This document shows, one piece after another, positions 46,183 to 54,738 of a stretch of DNA of 64,000 bases. Origin of the DNA: Phaeobacter piscinae (GTDB lineage Bacteria; Pseudomonadota; Alphaproteobacteria; Rhodobacterales; Rhodobacteraceae); assembly GCF_002407245.1 (NCBI RefSeq), contig NZ_CP010681.1:2721001-2785000 (forward strand). The letters are read 5' to 3'. The translations under genes were made by a program, and so were the position numbers. Under the pieces are notes generated by a model. It saw nothing but the letters and a program-made list of their open reading frames with translations. It did no database searches and had not been told where the DNA came from. Within the stretch, counting starts at the first letter, position 1, and every line of letters starts with the position of its first letter.

Positions 46183-47139
46183 ATGTCCAGAATGCTCATC
46201 AATGGAATTCTTCGCGACAAGCCTGTCACTGCGGACGGGCAGTTTCAGCGGATGCCAAGCGCGTTCCGGTCCTGGATCGAAGCCAGCCCCGGTGCCGCGT
46301 TTCCGGCCGTATCAGGCCGCTATCATCTGTATTTGTCCAAGGCCTGCCCCTGGTGCCACAGCGTCGACCTGATGCTGACGTTCAAAGGTCTCCGCGATGC
46401 CGTCAGCATCACATGGATGGACCCGGTCATGTCGGAGGACGGCTGGGTCATCGACCAGCCCGGCTTCGAGGAGACTGCGGGCGTGCCGCGCGACCGTTAT
46501 CTTTATGAGGTCTACCAGCGGGCCGCACCGGATTTTACCGGTCCGATCACTGTGCCCCTCTTGCTGGACAAGCAAAGCGGCAGGATCGTCAGCACCGAGT
46601 CCGCAAGCATTCTGCAGATGCTCAACACCGCCTTTGCCGGAGCGGGCGCAACCGGGCCGGACCTCTATCCCGGCGCGCTGTCGGATGAGATCAGCCGTCT
46701 GACCGCCATGATCCATGCGCCGGTTTGCAACGGCGTTTACCGTGCCGGATTCGCGACGGCGCAACCCGCCTATGACGAAGCGGTGACCCGGCTCTTTACT
46801 GCGCTGGATGAGGTCGAGACGGTACTGGAGCAAAGGCGCTATCTGGCCGGGGAGGAGATTACCGGCATTGATCTGAAGCTCTTTGCGACCCTTGTGCGGT
46901 TTGATCCCGTCTACGTCACGCATTTCAAGACAGATCGAAAGCGGATTGCCGACTACGCCGCCCTGTCCCGCTATCTTTGCGATATCGGCGGGCTGCCCGG
47001 TGTTCGCGAAACCATCGACCTGCCCCATATCCGCGCGCATTACTTCCAAAGCCACCGGCATATCAACCCGGCGGGCATCATCTCGATCGGACCGGACAGC
47101 CCCTTTGCGGAGATGCCCGCGCCGCAGGGAGCCGCGTGA
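46183..47139 (+). CDS. Glutathionyl-hydroquinone reductase-like glutathione transferase
   Basis: A 318-residue protein of the Xi-class (ECM4/YqjG) glutathione transferase family, which removes glutathione from glutathionyl-hydroquinones. The active site is Cys55 in KACPWCHSV; most relatives have CPWA, so the second Cys58 is a variation. The C-terminal helical domain has DLKLFATLVRFDPVY, typical of the family. The start is the ATG at 46183 with GGAGG nearby; the frame continues upstream inside the LysR gene. Confidence 0.88.
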   Translation: MSRMLINGILRDKPVTADGQFQRMPSAFRSWIEASPGAAFPAVSGRYHLYLSKACPWCHSVDLMLTFKGLRDAVSITWMDPVMSEDGWVIDQPGFEETAGVPRDRYLYEVYQRAAPDFTGPITVPLLLDKQSGRIVSTESASILQMLNTAFAGAGATGPDLYPGALSDEISRLTAMIHAPVCNGVYRAGFATAQPAYDEAVTRLFTALDEVETVLEQRRYLAGEEITGIDLKLFATLVRFDPVYVTHFKTDRKRIADYAALSRYLCDIGGLPGVRETIDLPHIRAHYFQSHRHINPAGIISIGPDSPFAEMPAPQGAA

Positions 47140-47187
47140 TGCCCGGCTCCAGCTTCCACTGCTCAACCACAAAACAGGAGAACCCCC

Positions 47188-47565
47188 ATGCAGATTTCAG
47201 CCAAAGAAACCACGCCACATACCGCATTGATCGAGGGTCTGTACTCTGCCGTTGACGCGATGAATGCCGAAGCCGTCGCCAGCTTTCTGACCGATGACGT
47301 GACCTTCCGCCTGGGCAATTTCGACGCCATCACGGGACGCAAAGCGGTTGAGGACGCCAACGCGTCCTTCTTCGCCACGATCCGCGCGATGGGCCACACG
47401 ATTACCGGCATATGGACAAGCGGTAATGCGGTCTTCTGCGAAGGGGACGTTCACTATACCCGCACGGACCAAAGCGAACATAAGGTGCCCTTTGCAACGC
47501 GCCTTGGCCTTCGCGACGACAAGATCGCCACATACAATGTCTATGCTGATATCTCGGGACTGTGA
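47188..47565 (+). CDS. SnoaL/NTF2-like protein
   Basis: A 125-residue protein of the NTF2-like superfamily, with AVDAMNAEAVASFLTDDVTFRLGN and a set of beta strands forming the cone-shaped pocket, shown here as AMNAEAVASFLTDDVTF. These proteins are small enzymes or ligand-binding proteins. AGGAG lies upstream. It follows the transferase gene by 48 bases and is probably co-transcribed. Function is unknown. Confidence 0.8.
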   Translation: MQISAKETTPHTALIEGLYSAVDAMNAEAVASFLTDDVTFRLGNFDAITGRKAVEDANASFFATIRAMGHTITGIWTSGNAVFCEGDVHYTRTDQSEHKVPFATRLGLRDDKIATYNVYADISGL

Positions 47566-47636
47566 CCGGGATCGCGGGCCTGTGGTCGCCGTCCAAGGCG
47601 GACACAGGTCGCAGGCCGCTGGCCGCAGGCCGGATG

Positions 47637-48239
47637 CTAGGATGACACAGGTAGCTGGCTGAGCGCGAGCTCGGCCACCTCATGCAAGTCACCCGCTGAC
47701 GCCCCGTCGCGAGCCTGCGCGGCCAGTCCCTGGATCAGGACCGCCACGTATTTCGCCAGCAGATCAGGTTTGGTGGATGCTGGCATGTCCCCTGCTTCCA
47801 TTCCGCGCCGAATGCGGTCTGCAATCATCGTCTCGCTGGCCTGCCGATATCCTGTCAGCAGATCCTGAGCGCCCGCGCTGTCCTTGCCGCAATTGGTTGC
47901 CGCGCTGACAAGCAAACAGCCCTTGGGTCTGTCTTTCGTGCAGAATGCCTCAATGGCGTCAGAAACAAAGCGGCGCAGGGCCGTCTCGGCGGTTGCTTCC
48001 GCGCCAAGGGCGCGGGGGGCGTAGGCGGCAACACTCTGCGCGTAATGGGCGGCGCATCGTTCGAATAGCGCCTGCTTGTTGCCGAAGGCCGCATAGATGC
48101 TGGGAGGGTTCACCCCCATCGCAGCACTGAGATCGGCCATGGAGGCAGCCTCGTAGCCTCGCTCCCAAAACAGCAGCATCGCCTGTTCAATTGCGTCATC
48201 AGTGTCAAAGGATCGGTGTCGTCCCAAGGTCGTCTCCAT
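47637..48239 (-). CDS. TetR-family regulator
   Basis: A 200-residue TetR protein. The DNA-binding part has FWERGYEAASMADLSAAMG and VNPPSIYAAFGNKQALF (about residues 25-60). The C-terminal domain is of the TetR_C type with FCTKDRPKGCLLVSAATN. The ATG at 48239 is the start of METTLGRHR; four codons earlier is a possible alternative. It is divergent from an oxidoreductase gene and probably represses it through two similar sites. Confidence 0.9.
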   Translation of the reverse strand: METTLGRHRSFDTDDAIEQAMLLFWERGYEAASMADLSAAMGVNPPSIYAAFGNKQALFERCAAHYAQSVAAYAPRALGAEATAETALRRFVSDAIEAFCTKDRPKGCLLVSAATNCGKDSAGAQDLLTGYRQASETMIADRIRRGMEAGDMPASTKPDLLAKYVAVLIQGLAAQARDGASAGDLHEVAELALSQLPVSS

Positions 48240-48243
48240 TTTA

Positions 48244-48259
48244 TTTATCAATCACTACA
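48244..48259. promoter_or_regulatory. Candidate TetR site 1
   Basis: TTTATCAATCACTACA lies just before the TetR gene. It matches site 2 at 13 of 16 bases in the same orientation. Confidence 0.5.
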
Positions 48260-48291
48260 GAAATGTGCTTGACCCGGCAAGCCGCAAGTTG

Positions 48292-48307
48292 TTTAACGAT
48301 CATTACA
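48292..48307. promoter_or_regulatory. Candidate TetR site 2
   Basis: TTTAACGATCATTACA has internal symmetry (TAA-C-GATC-A-TTA) and lies 18 bases before the oxidoreductase start. Confidence 0.5.
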
Positions 48308-48324
48308 AAATATTGGAGGTACGG

Positions 48325-49191
48325 ATGAAAGCTGCAATTATCGAAACCTATGGCGGACCTGATCACTTCCGGATGGCAGAGCTGCCGCGCCCGGAGCCCA
48401 AGCCCGGGGAGCTGTTGATCCGCATCCAAGCATCCAGTGTGAATCCGGTGGATGTCGGTGTCCGCGCGGGCAATATCCTGCCTGATGAGGCGGCCAATTT
48501 CCCAATGATCCTGGGCTGGGATGCGGCGGGCACGGTCGAGGCGCTTGGTCCTGAAACCGACGGTTTTGCGCCCGGCGACCGGGTGATGGCGATATCACCG
48601 CAGCCGGGATCACTGGTCGGCACCCACGCGCAGTTTGCCGCGCTGCCAGCGAGCCAGGTTGTGAAAATCGCGGATGCGGTTTCCTTCACCACCGCCGCCG
48701 CGGTGCCGCTGATCGGCAGCACGGCCCTGGCCGCACTTCAGGCGCTGGACCTGGCACCGGGCGCCCGTGTTCTGATCAACAATCCCAAAGGGGCAGTTGG
48801 CGCAATGGCTGCGAAAATTGCCCCCTTGCTGGGGTTCGAACTGGCCGACCCAGACACGCAGGGTGTCGATGGTGCCGTTGATGTGCGCGGTCGCGAGCAC
48901 GCGCAAAAAGCATTCGCCGCTGTCAAGGATGGCGGCGCCTATGTGACCGTCGTTCCAGAATGGTGGAAGCCGGGAGGGGTTTTTACCCCCGCTCGCGGGA
49001 TCACCCCGGTGACGGTTCAAAACCCCGCCAATCGAGACGTTCTGGCCCCGTTGGCCGATTGGCTGGCACAGGGAGATCTGCTCCCGGACATCGAAGAGAT
49101 CTTGCCACTTGACCAAATATCAGAGGCACACCGCAGACTGGAAGCCCCCGGACATACCGGCAAACTGGTCATGGATCACACGCGCCTCTGA
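48325..49191 (+). CDS. Zinc-independent quinone oxidoreductase-like MDR protein
   Basis: A 288-residue member of the medium-chain dehydrogenase/reductase superfamily, close to NADPH:quinone reductases. MKAAIIETYGGPDHFRM, SSVNPVDVGVRAG and GWDAAGTVEALG are typical, and no zinc cysteines are seen. The Rossmann part is short: after NNPKGAVGAMAAKIAPLLGF the sequence goes straight to DGAVDVRG, lacking about 25 residues found in most relatives. TGGAGG lies upstream. It is divergent from a TetR regulator. Confidence 0.85.
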   Translation: MKAAIIETYGGPDHFRMAELPRPEPKPGELLIRIQASSVNPVDVGVRAGNILPDEAANFPMILGWDAAGTVEALGPETDGFAPGDRVMAISPQPGSLVGTHAQFAALPASQVVKIADAVSFTTAAAVPLIGSTALAALQALDLAPGARVLINNPKGAVGAMAAKIAPLLGFELADPDTQGVDGAVDVRGREHAQKAFAAVKDGGAYVTVVPEWWKPGGVFTPARGITPVTVQNPANRDVLAPLADWLAQGDLLPDIEEILPLDQISEAHRRLEAPGHTGKLVMDHTRL

Positions 49192-49253
49192 AGCCGACCG
49201 CAAAAGGCAGGCGGAGTTACCCCCGCCTGCGACCGCCTCTGTCGGCTGCGTTT

Positions 49254-49475
49254 TCACCGCGCCTGCCTTCTGTACTCCTGCACCGGTAGGCCGCCGACGC
49301 CCCAATCCTCCAGCGGGACCTCATTGATCACCACAAATGTGGTCGCCGGGGATTTGCCCAGAACCTTCTGCAAAAGATCAGTAACGCCGCTGATCAACTG
49401 CGCCTTCTGCTCAGCGCTCGGGCCAGTGCCATCGGGGCCACCTTCGCGGGTCACCTTGATATTCACATAAGGCAT
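49254..49475 (-). CDS. 4-oxalocrotonate tautomerase-family protein
   Basis: A 73-residue tautomerase. After removal of the start Met the catalytic Pro1 is exposed (MPYVNIKVTREGG). The rest fits the family: QKAQLISGVTDLLQKVLGK and TFVVINEVPLEDWGVGG. It lies three bases after the NTF2-like gene and is probably in one operon with it and the glutathione transferase. The substrate is unknown. Confidence 0.88.
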   Translation of the reverse strand: MPYVNIKVTREGGPDGTGPSAEQKAQLISGVTDLLQKVLGKSPATTFVVINEVPLEDWGVGGLPVQEYRRQAR

Positions 49476-49478
49476 TGC

Positions 49479-49859
49479 TCAATCCTTTTTCGGCACATAG
49501 GAGAACACCTTTGCAACGATACGCCATTCGGCACCGTAGCGGACAAGGGTCAGCAGGTCATAAAAATCACGTCCCATCATGGTCATCCGGGCGTCAACGC
49601 GGGCCATCCGGTCGCTGGCAAAAGCGATCTCCAGGATCTCCTCCTCGCGTGGTTCGCCGCGCCGGGCAGGCGGTTCACGACCGTCCACGCGGGTCATGTA
49701 AGTCTCAAGATCGAGATACAGCTCGTCGCCTTCGGTGGCGCAGACATAGGCCAGCTGCGGGTGAAAGACATCACGCAGCATGGTGCTGTTGGCTTGATGA
49801 AGCCCCTCGAAATAGGCCTCCATCAGCGCGCGGACCTGTTTGCGATTCGTAGGCGTCAT
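49479..49859 (-). CDS. NTF2-like protein 2
   Basis: A 126-residue protein of the NTF2-like (lumazine-binding-like) family, with ALMEAYFEGLHQANSTMLRDVFHP and DLLTLVRYGAEWRIVAKVFSY, cited here by their cores LMEAYFEGLHQANSTML and EWRIVAKVFSY. The ATG at 49859 overlaps the stop of the transferase gene and sets the start; the open frame further up is inside that gene. Function is unknown. Confidence 0.82.
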   Translation of the reverse strand: MTPTNRKQVRALMEAYFEGLHQANSTMLRDVFHPQLAYVCATEGDELYLDLETYMTRVDGREPPARRGEPREEEILEIAFASDRMARVDARMTMMGRDFYDLLTLVRYGAEWRIVAKVFSYVPKKD

Positions 49860-50467
49860 TGGATCAGCCCCTCTGCGCGCATCGCGGCCTGAGCGGAGGG
49901 GTGCGCGGCACTGCGGTCTACAAAGGCAGCCAGCCGGGGCCAGCCGACCAGGTCGATGCCGGTGAAATTCGCCCAGTTCGCGACCACGAACAAATAGGCG
50001 TCCGCAACCGAAAACTGATCCGCAACCAGCCACGCGGGGCCATCTCCCAGCTGCGCCTCAATCAGATCGAATTTGCCCGCGACATTGATGCGTGCTTTGG
50101 CCTTATCAGCCTCGGTGCTGCCCTCACGAAACAGCGGACCGAATGCCTTGTGCAGCTCAGTCCCGATCCAGTTCAGCTGCTCCTGCATCCGGGTGCGGGC
50201 CAAGGTTCCCGGCACCGGTGCCAGACCTGCCTCCGGGTGGCGATCTGCGATATACTGCAAGATCGCGGGCCCTTCGGTGAGGATGCTGCCGTCTTCCAGG
50301 CGCAAGGCCGGAACGTATCCTTTGGGATTCATAGCACGGTAGTCCGCACCGCCTTCGGTTCGGCCCGCGACGGTATCGACAGCCTCAATATCAAAGGGGC
50401 GGCCAGACTCGTGCAGGGCGATATGACTGGCCAGCGAGCAGGCACCGGGTTTGTAGTAGAGTTTCAT
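49856..50467 (-). CDS. Beta-class glutathione S-transferase
   Basis: A 203-residue transferase with Cys10 in MKLYYKPGACSLASHIAL, the mark of the bacterial beta class. The glutathione site has NPKGYVPAL and LTEGPAILQYIAD, and the C-terminal helical domain has FSVADAYLFVVANW. It conjugates glutathione to electrophiles or reduces peroxides. It is divergent from a LysR gene and the first of a three-gene operon with the NTF2-like protein and the tautomerase. Confidence 0.92.
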   Translation of the reverse strand: MKLYYKPGACSLASHIALHESGRPFDIEAVDTVAGRTEGGADYRAMNPKGYVPALRLEDGSILTEGPAILQYIADRHPEAGLAPVPGTLARTRMQEQLNWIGTELHKAFGPLFREGSTEADKAKARINVAGKFDLIEAQLGDGPAWLVADQFSVADAYLFVVANWANFTGIDLVGWPRLAAFVDRSAAHPSAQAAMRAEGLIQ

Positions 50468-50573
50468 GACAGTCTCCTGTGGTGTGATGCCCCCTGGCTA
50501 CCGCCTGATATGATTGATTGATAATATTGTGTTCTCATCATAACGATTAAAAAAATGGATCGTCTGTGAACCC

Positions 50574-51458
50574 ATGAAACACGACCAGCTCATCGCTCTC
50601 GACGCAATCGTCTCAACCGGCACCTTCCGCGGCGCCGCTGAGCGTCTGCATAAGTCGCAATCCGCCATCAGCCACACAATCCGCCAATTGGAAGACCAAC
50701 TGGAGCTGGAGCTGTTCAGCCGCGAGGCCTACCGCCCGGTTCTCACCCCGGCGGGGGAAGTATTTTACCGTGAGGCCTCCAGAGTGCTGCGTCAGATGCA
50801 AGGGCTGCGCACCACCGCGGCCCGGCTGCGCGCCCGCGAAGAGCCGGAATTGACCATCGCCGTCAGCGCCACGATGGATTTGGACCTGCTTTTGCCGCCC
50901 CTTGCAGAGACCGGGCGGCGTTACCCAGCAACCCATTTGCGGTTGCGGATGGAGATGATGGGTGGCCCGATTGCGCGGTTGCTGGAGGGCAAGGCTGATA
51001 TCGCAGTTGCGTCGCTGGACGGGGTGCCCCTCGACACTGTCGAGGCCGCGCCAGTTGGCGAGGTCACAATCCGACCGGTGGCCAGCCCAGATCTGGACCT
51101 GCCCGCCACATGCCGCGCCCTGGCAGCCAGCGAGATGCAGGGCCACGTGCAGGTGGTCACTGCCGACTCCGGTGGTGCGGCGCATGAACAAAGTCGCGAC
51201 CTGCTGGCAGGCGGGCTGAAATGGACCGTGTCCGATCTCGCCGCCAAGAAAAAGGTGATCCTCGCAGGCCTTGGCTGGGGCGGCTTACCCGACCACATGA
51301 CACACCAGGAGCGTCGCTCCGGGGTCTTGCTTCCACTCGATCTTGAAGGCTTCCCGCTGCGCCGGACCACGCTCTTCAAAATGAGGCGCAGGGACCAGGC
51401 GATCGGTGTGGTTGCCGAGGAGCTTTGGAACCGGATCGGGGGCCTCGCCCCGTCATAA
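50574..51458 (+). CDS. LysR-family regulator 2
   Basis: A 294-residue LysR protein. The helix-turn-helix is in FRGAAERLHKSQSAISHTI (about residues 19-37). The C-terminal part is the usual substrate-binding domain, less conserved. It is divergent from the glutathione transferase operon, which it probably controls. It is the last chromosomal-type gene before the island. Confidence 0.9.
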   Translation: MKHDQLIALDAIVSTGTFRGAAERLHKSQSAISHTIRQLEDQLELELFSREAYRPVLTPAGEVFYREASRVLRQMQGLRTTAARLRAREEPELTIAVSATMDLDLLLPPLAETGRRYPATHLRLRMEMMGGPIARLLEGKADIAVASLDGVPLDTVEAAPVGEVTIRPVASPDLDLPATCRALAASEMQGHVQVVTADSGGAAHEQSRDLLAGGLKWTVSDLAAKKKVILAGLGWGGLPDHMTHQERRSGVLLPLDLEGFPLRRTTLFKMRRRDQAIGVVAEELWNRIGGLAPS

Positions 51459-51559
51459 GGCAGACCGCGTTTGGTGCAGCGTATTTCCGTCTGGCCGCCA
51501 GCCCAACCGCAAAGCACCGCCCGGAGGCGGCTGTAAGTATTTGTTATGTTGGGAATATT

Positions 51560-51580
51560 TGGTTGCGGGAGTAGGATTTG
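51560..51580. repeat. Distal attachment repeat of the island (att)
   Basis: TGGTTGCGGGAGTAGGATTTG here is identical over 21 bases to the 3' end of the initiator tRNA gene at 61662-61682; quoted in parts: TGGTTGCGGG then AGTAGGATTTG. Just inside it lies CCTTTAGCGAAC, which recurs inverted just inside the other end (61650-61660). Confidence 0.85.
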
Positions 51581-51633
51581 GCCTTTAGCGAACGGAAGAG
51601 ACCGTTAAGTGGCGGTAGCCGGATTGCAGAGGG

Positions 51634-52125
51634 TCATTCAGCGGCGGCGGGATTGTCAGTAGTTGCTTTGCCGACCTCGAATTTCCGCCGCAGTTCTTCG
51701 AACTTCGCGCGCTCCTTTGCTTCGCGCTCCGCCGCCCGCTCAGCCTTGCGGGCGTCCGAGGCTTCCGCCTTGGCCGCATCGTAGGCTTCTACGATGGCCT
51801 CAACTTCCGGAGGGCACTGCGGATGCTCCATGATGGAGCAGCGGTCCTTAGAAGATGCAGCACAGGCCAGGGCAGCGACGACCTCAATGCGGGTCTGTTC
51901 GCCGAGCGTCGGCAGTACCGCCACAAAGTTCTGACCAACGGCATTGGCGAAAGACAAGGCGCGGTTCAACTCATTCACTGCGGCCTTTGCCACGACGCCG
52001 GATTGAATCGCCTGGATGGTGCGACGCGGGTCAGTTGAGACGGCGGCGGCGGCAGGTTGCGTGGTCTTCGTCTCCACGGCTCCGAGGAATTGGCGGTGCA
52101 GATCTTTGTGGTTGGGCTTGGACAT
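51634..52125 (-). CDS. Hypothetical protein with coiled-coil tail
   Basis: A 163-residue protein, not recognised. Its C-terminal half is very rich in Ala, Glu, Lys and Arg (AKAEASDARKAERAAEREAK) and should form a coiled coil. There is one SKDRCSIMEHPQCPP segment with two cysteines. AGGAGATCCTC lies just before the ATG at 52125. It follows the relaxase gene in the same direction and may be part of the mobilisation region. Confidence 0.7.
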   Translation of the reverse strand: MSKPNHKDLHRQFLGAVETKTTQPAAAAVSTDPRRTIQAIQSGVVAKAAVNELNRALSFANAVGQNFVAVLPTLGEQTRIEVVAALACAASSKDRCSIMEHPQCPPEVEAIVEAYDAAKAEASDARKAERAAEREAKERAKFEELRRKFEVGKATTDNPAAAE

Positions 52126-52282
52126 GAGGATCTCCTTTTTTGGTCCAGTTTGGGGCAACCGCTGACGTTGCATCTTGGAAACAACTGCGGCTAAAAATTA
52201 TCTCGCAATCTTTCCGGCGATGTGGTCGCCAAAATCAGGATTTTCTTCGGAAGAATTGCGTAAGCCACTGTAATAAATCGAT

Positions 52283-53647
52283 TCATTTTTCATCCGGGGC
52301 ATCCCCTTTGGGCTTTGCTGCGTCTGAGCGGCCTGCCTCCTCGCCCAAATACCCATGCTTGAGCAACAATCTCCGCAACCCCACAACCTGCTTGCTCACG
52401 GTCCTCCATGTCGTTCCCAGGCCCTCACGAATGGTCGGTGGAAGGTCCTTCACTACGTCCAAGAGCGCCTCCCGCGTGGTTTCGATCTCTGCGAACTCGT
52501 CCCTCAGGCGCTCCTCGGCCTCATTTCGCGCAAGCGCTCGCATTGCAGACCAGGCACGACCGAGAAGGCTCTCTGCGCGCTGCCGCCCCTTCCGCGACTT
52601 GGCGACGCGTTGGATAATCGGTTTGGCGTGGTCGGAGGCCTTACCAGCTTCTGTCACGGCCAAGCGCGGGGGGCCGGAAGCATCCTTCACCTCGAAGTAA
52701 TTCGAGGCGAGGCCTTCTGCGACTGCGAGCACCGCATCGGCTTCATCCGCCGTCCTCTGCGCGGCAGCTTCACGCTCTGCCAGCGCCACCGAGCGCCCCT
52801 CCACCTCAGCGGCCTCCGCCTCGATAGCCTCCTCGCGCGCATCGAGCTTCGATGCCCGCGCATTCAGCTCAACGCGTTCAGACCATAACTCGGTTGCAAC
52901 CTCCTGCCGCCATTTCCATGTCGGCTTATGGTTGACCGGGTCTGGCCCTTTCATACCCGCAGTTCTCGCTTGCCGCGCGGCGAAGGCCCGCGCTTCTCCT
53001 CGCACCAACCCGGCCTGAGCGAACCAAATTCCCGCAATGTCTTGGGCGTGCTCATAGGACCGGATCGCGTCGTGTTTGGATGGGATCAGCATTTGCCGAC
53101 CATGCTGATCTTTGCCGCGGGGCAGGATCACGGCATGGATGTGATAGGCCTTCTCATCACGGTCAGCGCGGGGATGCACCACGTCCTCCCCGAAATTGTA
53201 GGTCAGCCAGCCGATGGCGAGATCCTCAAACTGCTTCTCACGTCGACGCTTTGCCATCATGCCGCGCCAGGTCGACTGATCCCCGGCAGACTCGAACCAA
53301 TCAGCATGGGCGGTGATGATGACTTCGCGCATCGGGCCATGTTTCGAGGGCCGCTATGGATCCTTCGGCCCTTCTATCATGCGCTTTTCGATTTCACTTA
53401 CACGCTTCCTTTTCTTAAGCTTCGTCAACTCGTTGGCAAAGTTCTCCATCCGCATGTCGTCGATCTCCGCGAGGGTATCCACAGCCCAAGTATCGCTACC
53501 GATCAGGAGCTTATTGAAACGAGTTCGGCGTGGCTCGAACTCGTTCCGATCCATCTGCCTTCGAAGGCGATGAGGTTCGAAACGGGACAGCTGCTCCGGG
53601 CGCAGGCCCTCAAAACGCAGAACGATTGGATGGTTGTTGGTCGCCAT
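52283..53647 (-). pseudogene. MobV/Pre-like relaxase, split by an in-frame TAG
   Basis: One frame runs from an ATG at 53647 (with CTGGAGA upstream) to a stop at 52283, interrupted only by a TAG at 53354-53356 (codon 98). Around it the protein reads KRMIEGPKDP-stop-RPSKHGPMREVIITA. A TGG codon would fit, so one G-to-A change explains the break. The second part has AYHIHAVILPRG, the histidine pair of MobV/Pre relaxases, then a long coiled-coil tail. The intact protein would have about 453 residues and nick DNA at oriT. Rescue by restart at the ATG at 53332 is possible but would lack the N-terminal part. Confidence 0.8.
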
Positions 53648-53753
53648 TTTGATCTCCAGAGGTTGAGATCAGAAAATGGGTCGATGTTTTGGCGGGCCGG
53701 AGAAATCAGGTGAAGCTGGCATGAATGGAAGTGCGGGAGAAAGTACTCACTAA

Positions 53754-53796
53754 GTAGACCGCACTCCGGCACCTATGGTGCCTATGTTCGGTCTAC
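53754..53796 (-). other. Candidate oriT (nested inverted repeats)
   Basis: GTAGACCG and CGGTCTAC form an exact eight-base outer inverted repeat, and GGCACC-TAT-GGTGCC forms an exact six-base inner one. The structure lies about 107 bases upstream of the relaxase start. Such nested repeats are common at transfer origins. The nick site is not known. Confidence 0.5.
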
Positions 53797-54024
53797 CCGC
53801 TCGCCCGGGGCGCTGCCCCGGAACCCCGCCCGCCGGGGGCGCTTGTGCAGCGGGCACTCCTGCGCGGAGGGCGGCAAGGAGGACGTTCCGCACTCTCCTT
53901 GCAACCTCTGCTCCCGGGAGAGGTCGTTCCGCACTCCTCCCCCAAACCCCCGCCTGCTCGCAGGGGCCGTTCGCCACGCCCCTGCACCCCTTGGCCCTTG
54001 CCCGAAGCGCCGTTTCACCCGAAG

Positions 54025-54062
54025 CCAAGACGGGGACGCTTAATGGAGCGTCCCCGTCTTGG
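54025..54062. repeat. Perfect 16-bp inverted repeat
   Basis: CCAAGACGGGGACGCT and AGCGTCCCCGTCTTGG are fully complementary around the loop TAATGG. No T run follows on either side, so it is not a standard terminator. It may act in plasmid replication or transfer, or end transcription by other means. Confidence 0.7.
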
Positions 54063-54327
54063 ATTCCTGCTGTCGCGAAAATTCACAAACGCAGCACGAA
54101 GAGGTTTACGCCAACCATCACAAACGGCAGCTCTGCACAGATAGTGACCTTTGCAAAATCGTGCAAAGCACACTTGGTTGTCGCCCTAAACTTGGTCGAA
54201 CGCCGCGGCGCAGCTTCGGCATTGCAGCCGTTCGTGGATCGCGCAGCATTTCCGAAGGTTGAACAACCGCACAGCAGGGCGAAGCGGGCTTTCGCTGGGG
54301 CTCAACCAATGGCCGCATCAGTAGTTG

Positions 54328-54738
54328 TCATGGATGACGCATCAGCCAATCTTCTGCAATGTCGAGTCGAGTGGCATGATTATTCGCCAACATCTGATAG
54401 AACTCAATGAGCATCGCTATCGTCTGCCTTGGTCTCATAGAATAATAGTATTGGTAGACTTTCGCATTCTCCACGTACCGATTTTCTGTACGAGATCCTT
54501 CCAAAAGCGTGCTCTTGCAATACCATCTAACATCGTCAGGCTGCCGATTGCCTACATCCTCCAGGAACTTCGCGTCGTAGTGCCATGGATTAATCGCGTG
54601 GTCGATTTTCCAAACGTCAAGGACTCCGGACTCGACATAAAGCTGCATGATCGTCTCGTCATACTCGGGATGTTCCAGCACAAGTTTATCAACGTCGCTA
54701 AGATTCTGAATTGACTTATCAATTTTTTCGAGCACCAT
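54328..54738 (-). CDS. Hypothetical protein downstream of the retron
   Basis: A 136-residue protein, not recognised. It is rich in Asp, Glu, Tyr and Trp, with HPEYDETIMQLYVESGVLDV and RPRQTIAMLIEFYQML, and has no signal or membrane segment. Its ATG overlaps the end of the frameshifted NlpC/P60-like frame by 20 bases, which suggests coupled translation with that longer product. Base composition is like the retron block. Confidence 0.65.
   Translation of the reverse strand: MVLEKIDKSIQNLSDVDKLVLEHPEYDETIMQLYVESGVLDVWKIDHAINPWHYDAKFLEDVGNRQPDDVRWYCKSTLLEGSRTENRYVENAKVYQYYYSMRPRQTIAMLIEFYQMLANNHATRLDIAEDWLMRHP

Larger units (their letters stand above)
53648..54327. other. Non-coding region upstream of the relaxase
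   Basis: No gene is recognised in these 680 bases. They hold the candidate oriT at 53754-53796, a 12-bp direct repeat CGTTCCGCACTC at 53884 and 53925 (with a shorter CCGCACTCC at 53759), GC-rich hairpins near 53803, and the long perfect inverted repeat at 54025-54062. This looks like a plasmid control region. Confidence 0.55.

Noticed and set aside
53782..54028. Open frames in the GC-rich region upstream of the relaxase
   Set aside because: Frames on both strands are open only because of base composition, proline- and arginine-rich, and overlap repeats.
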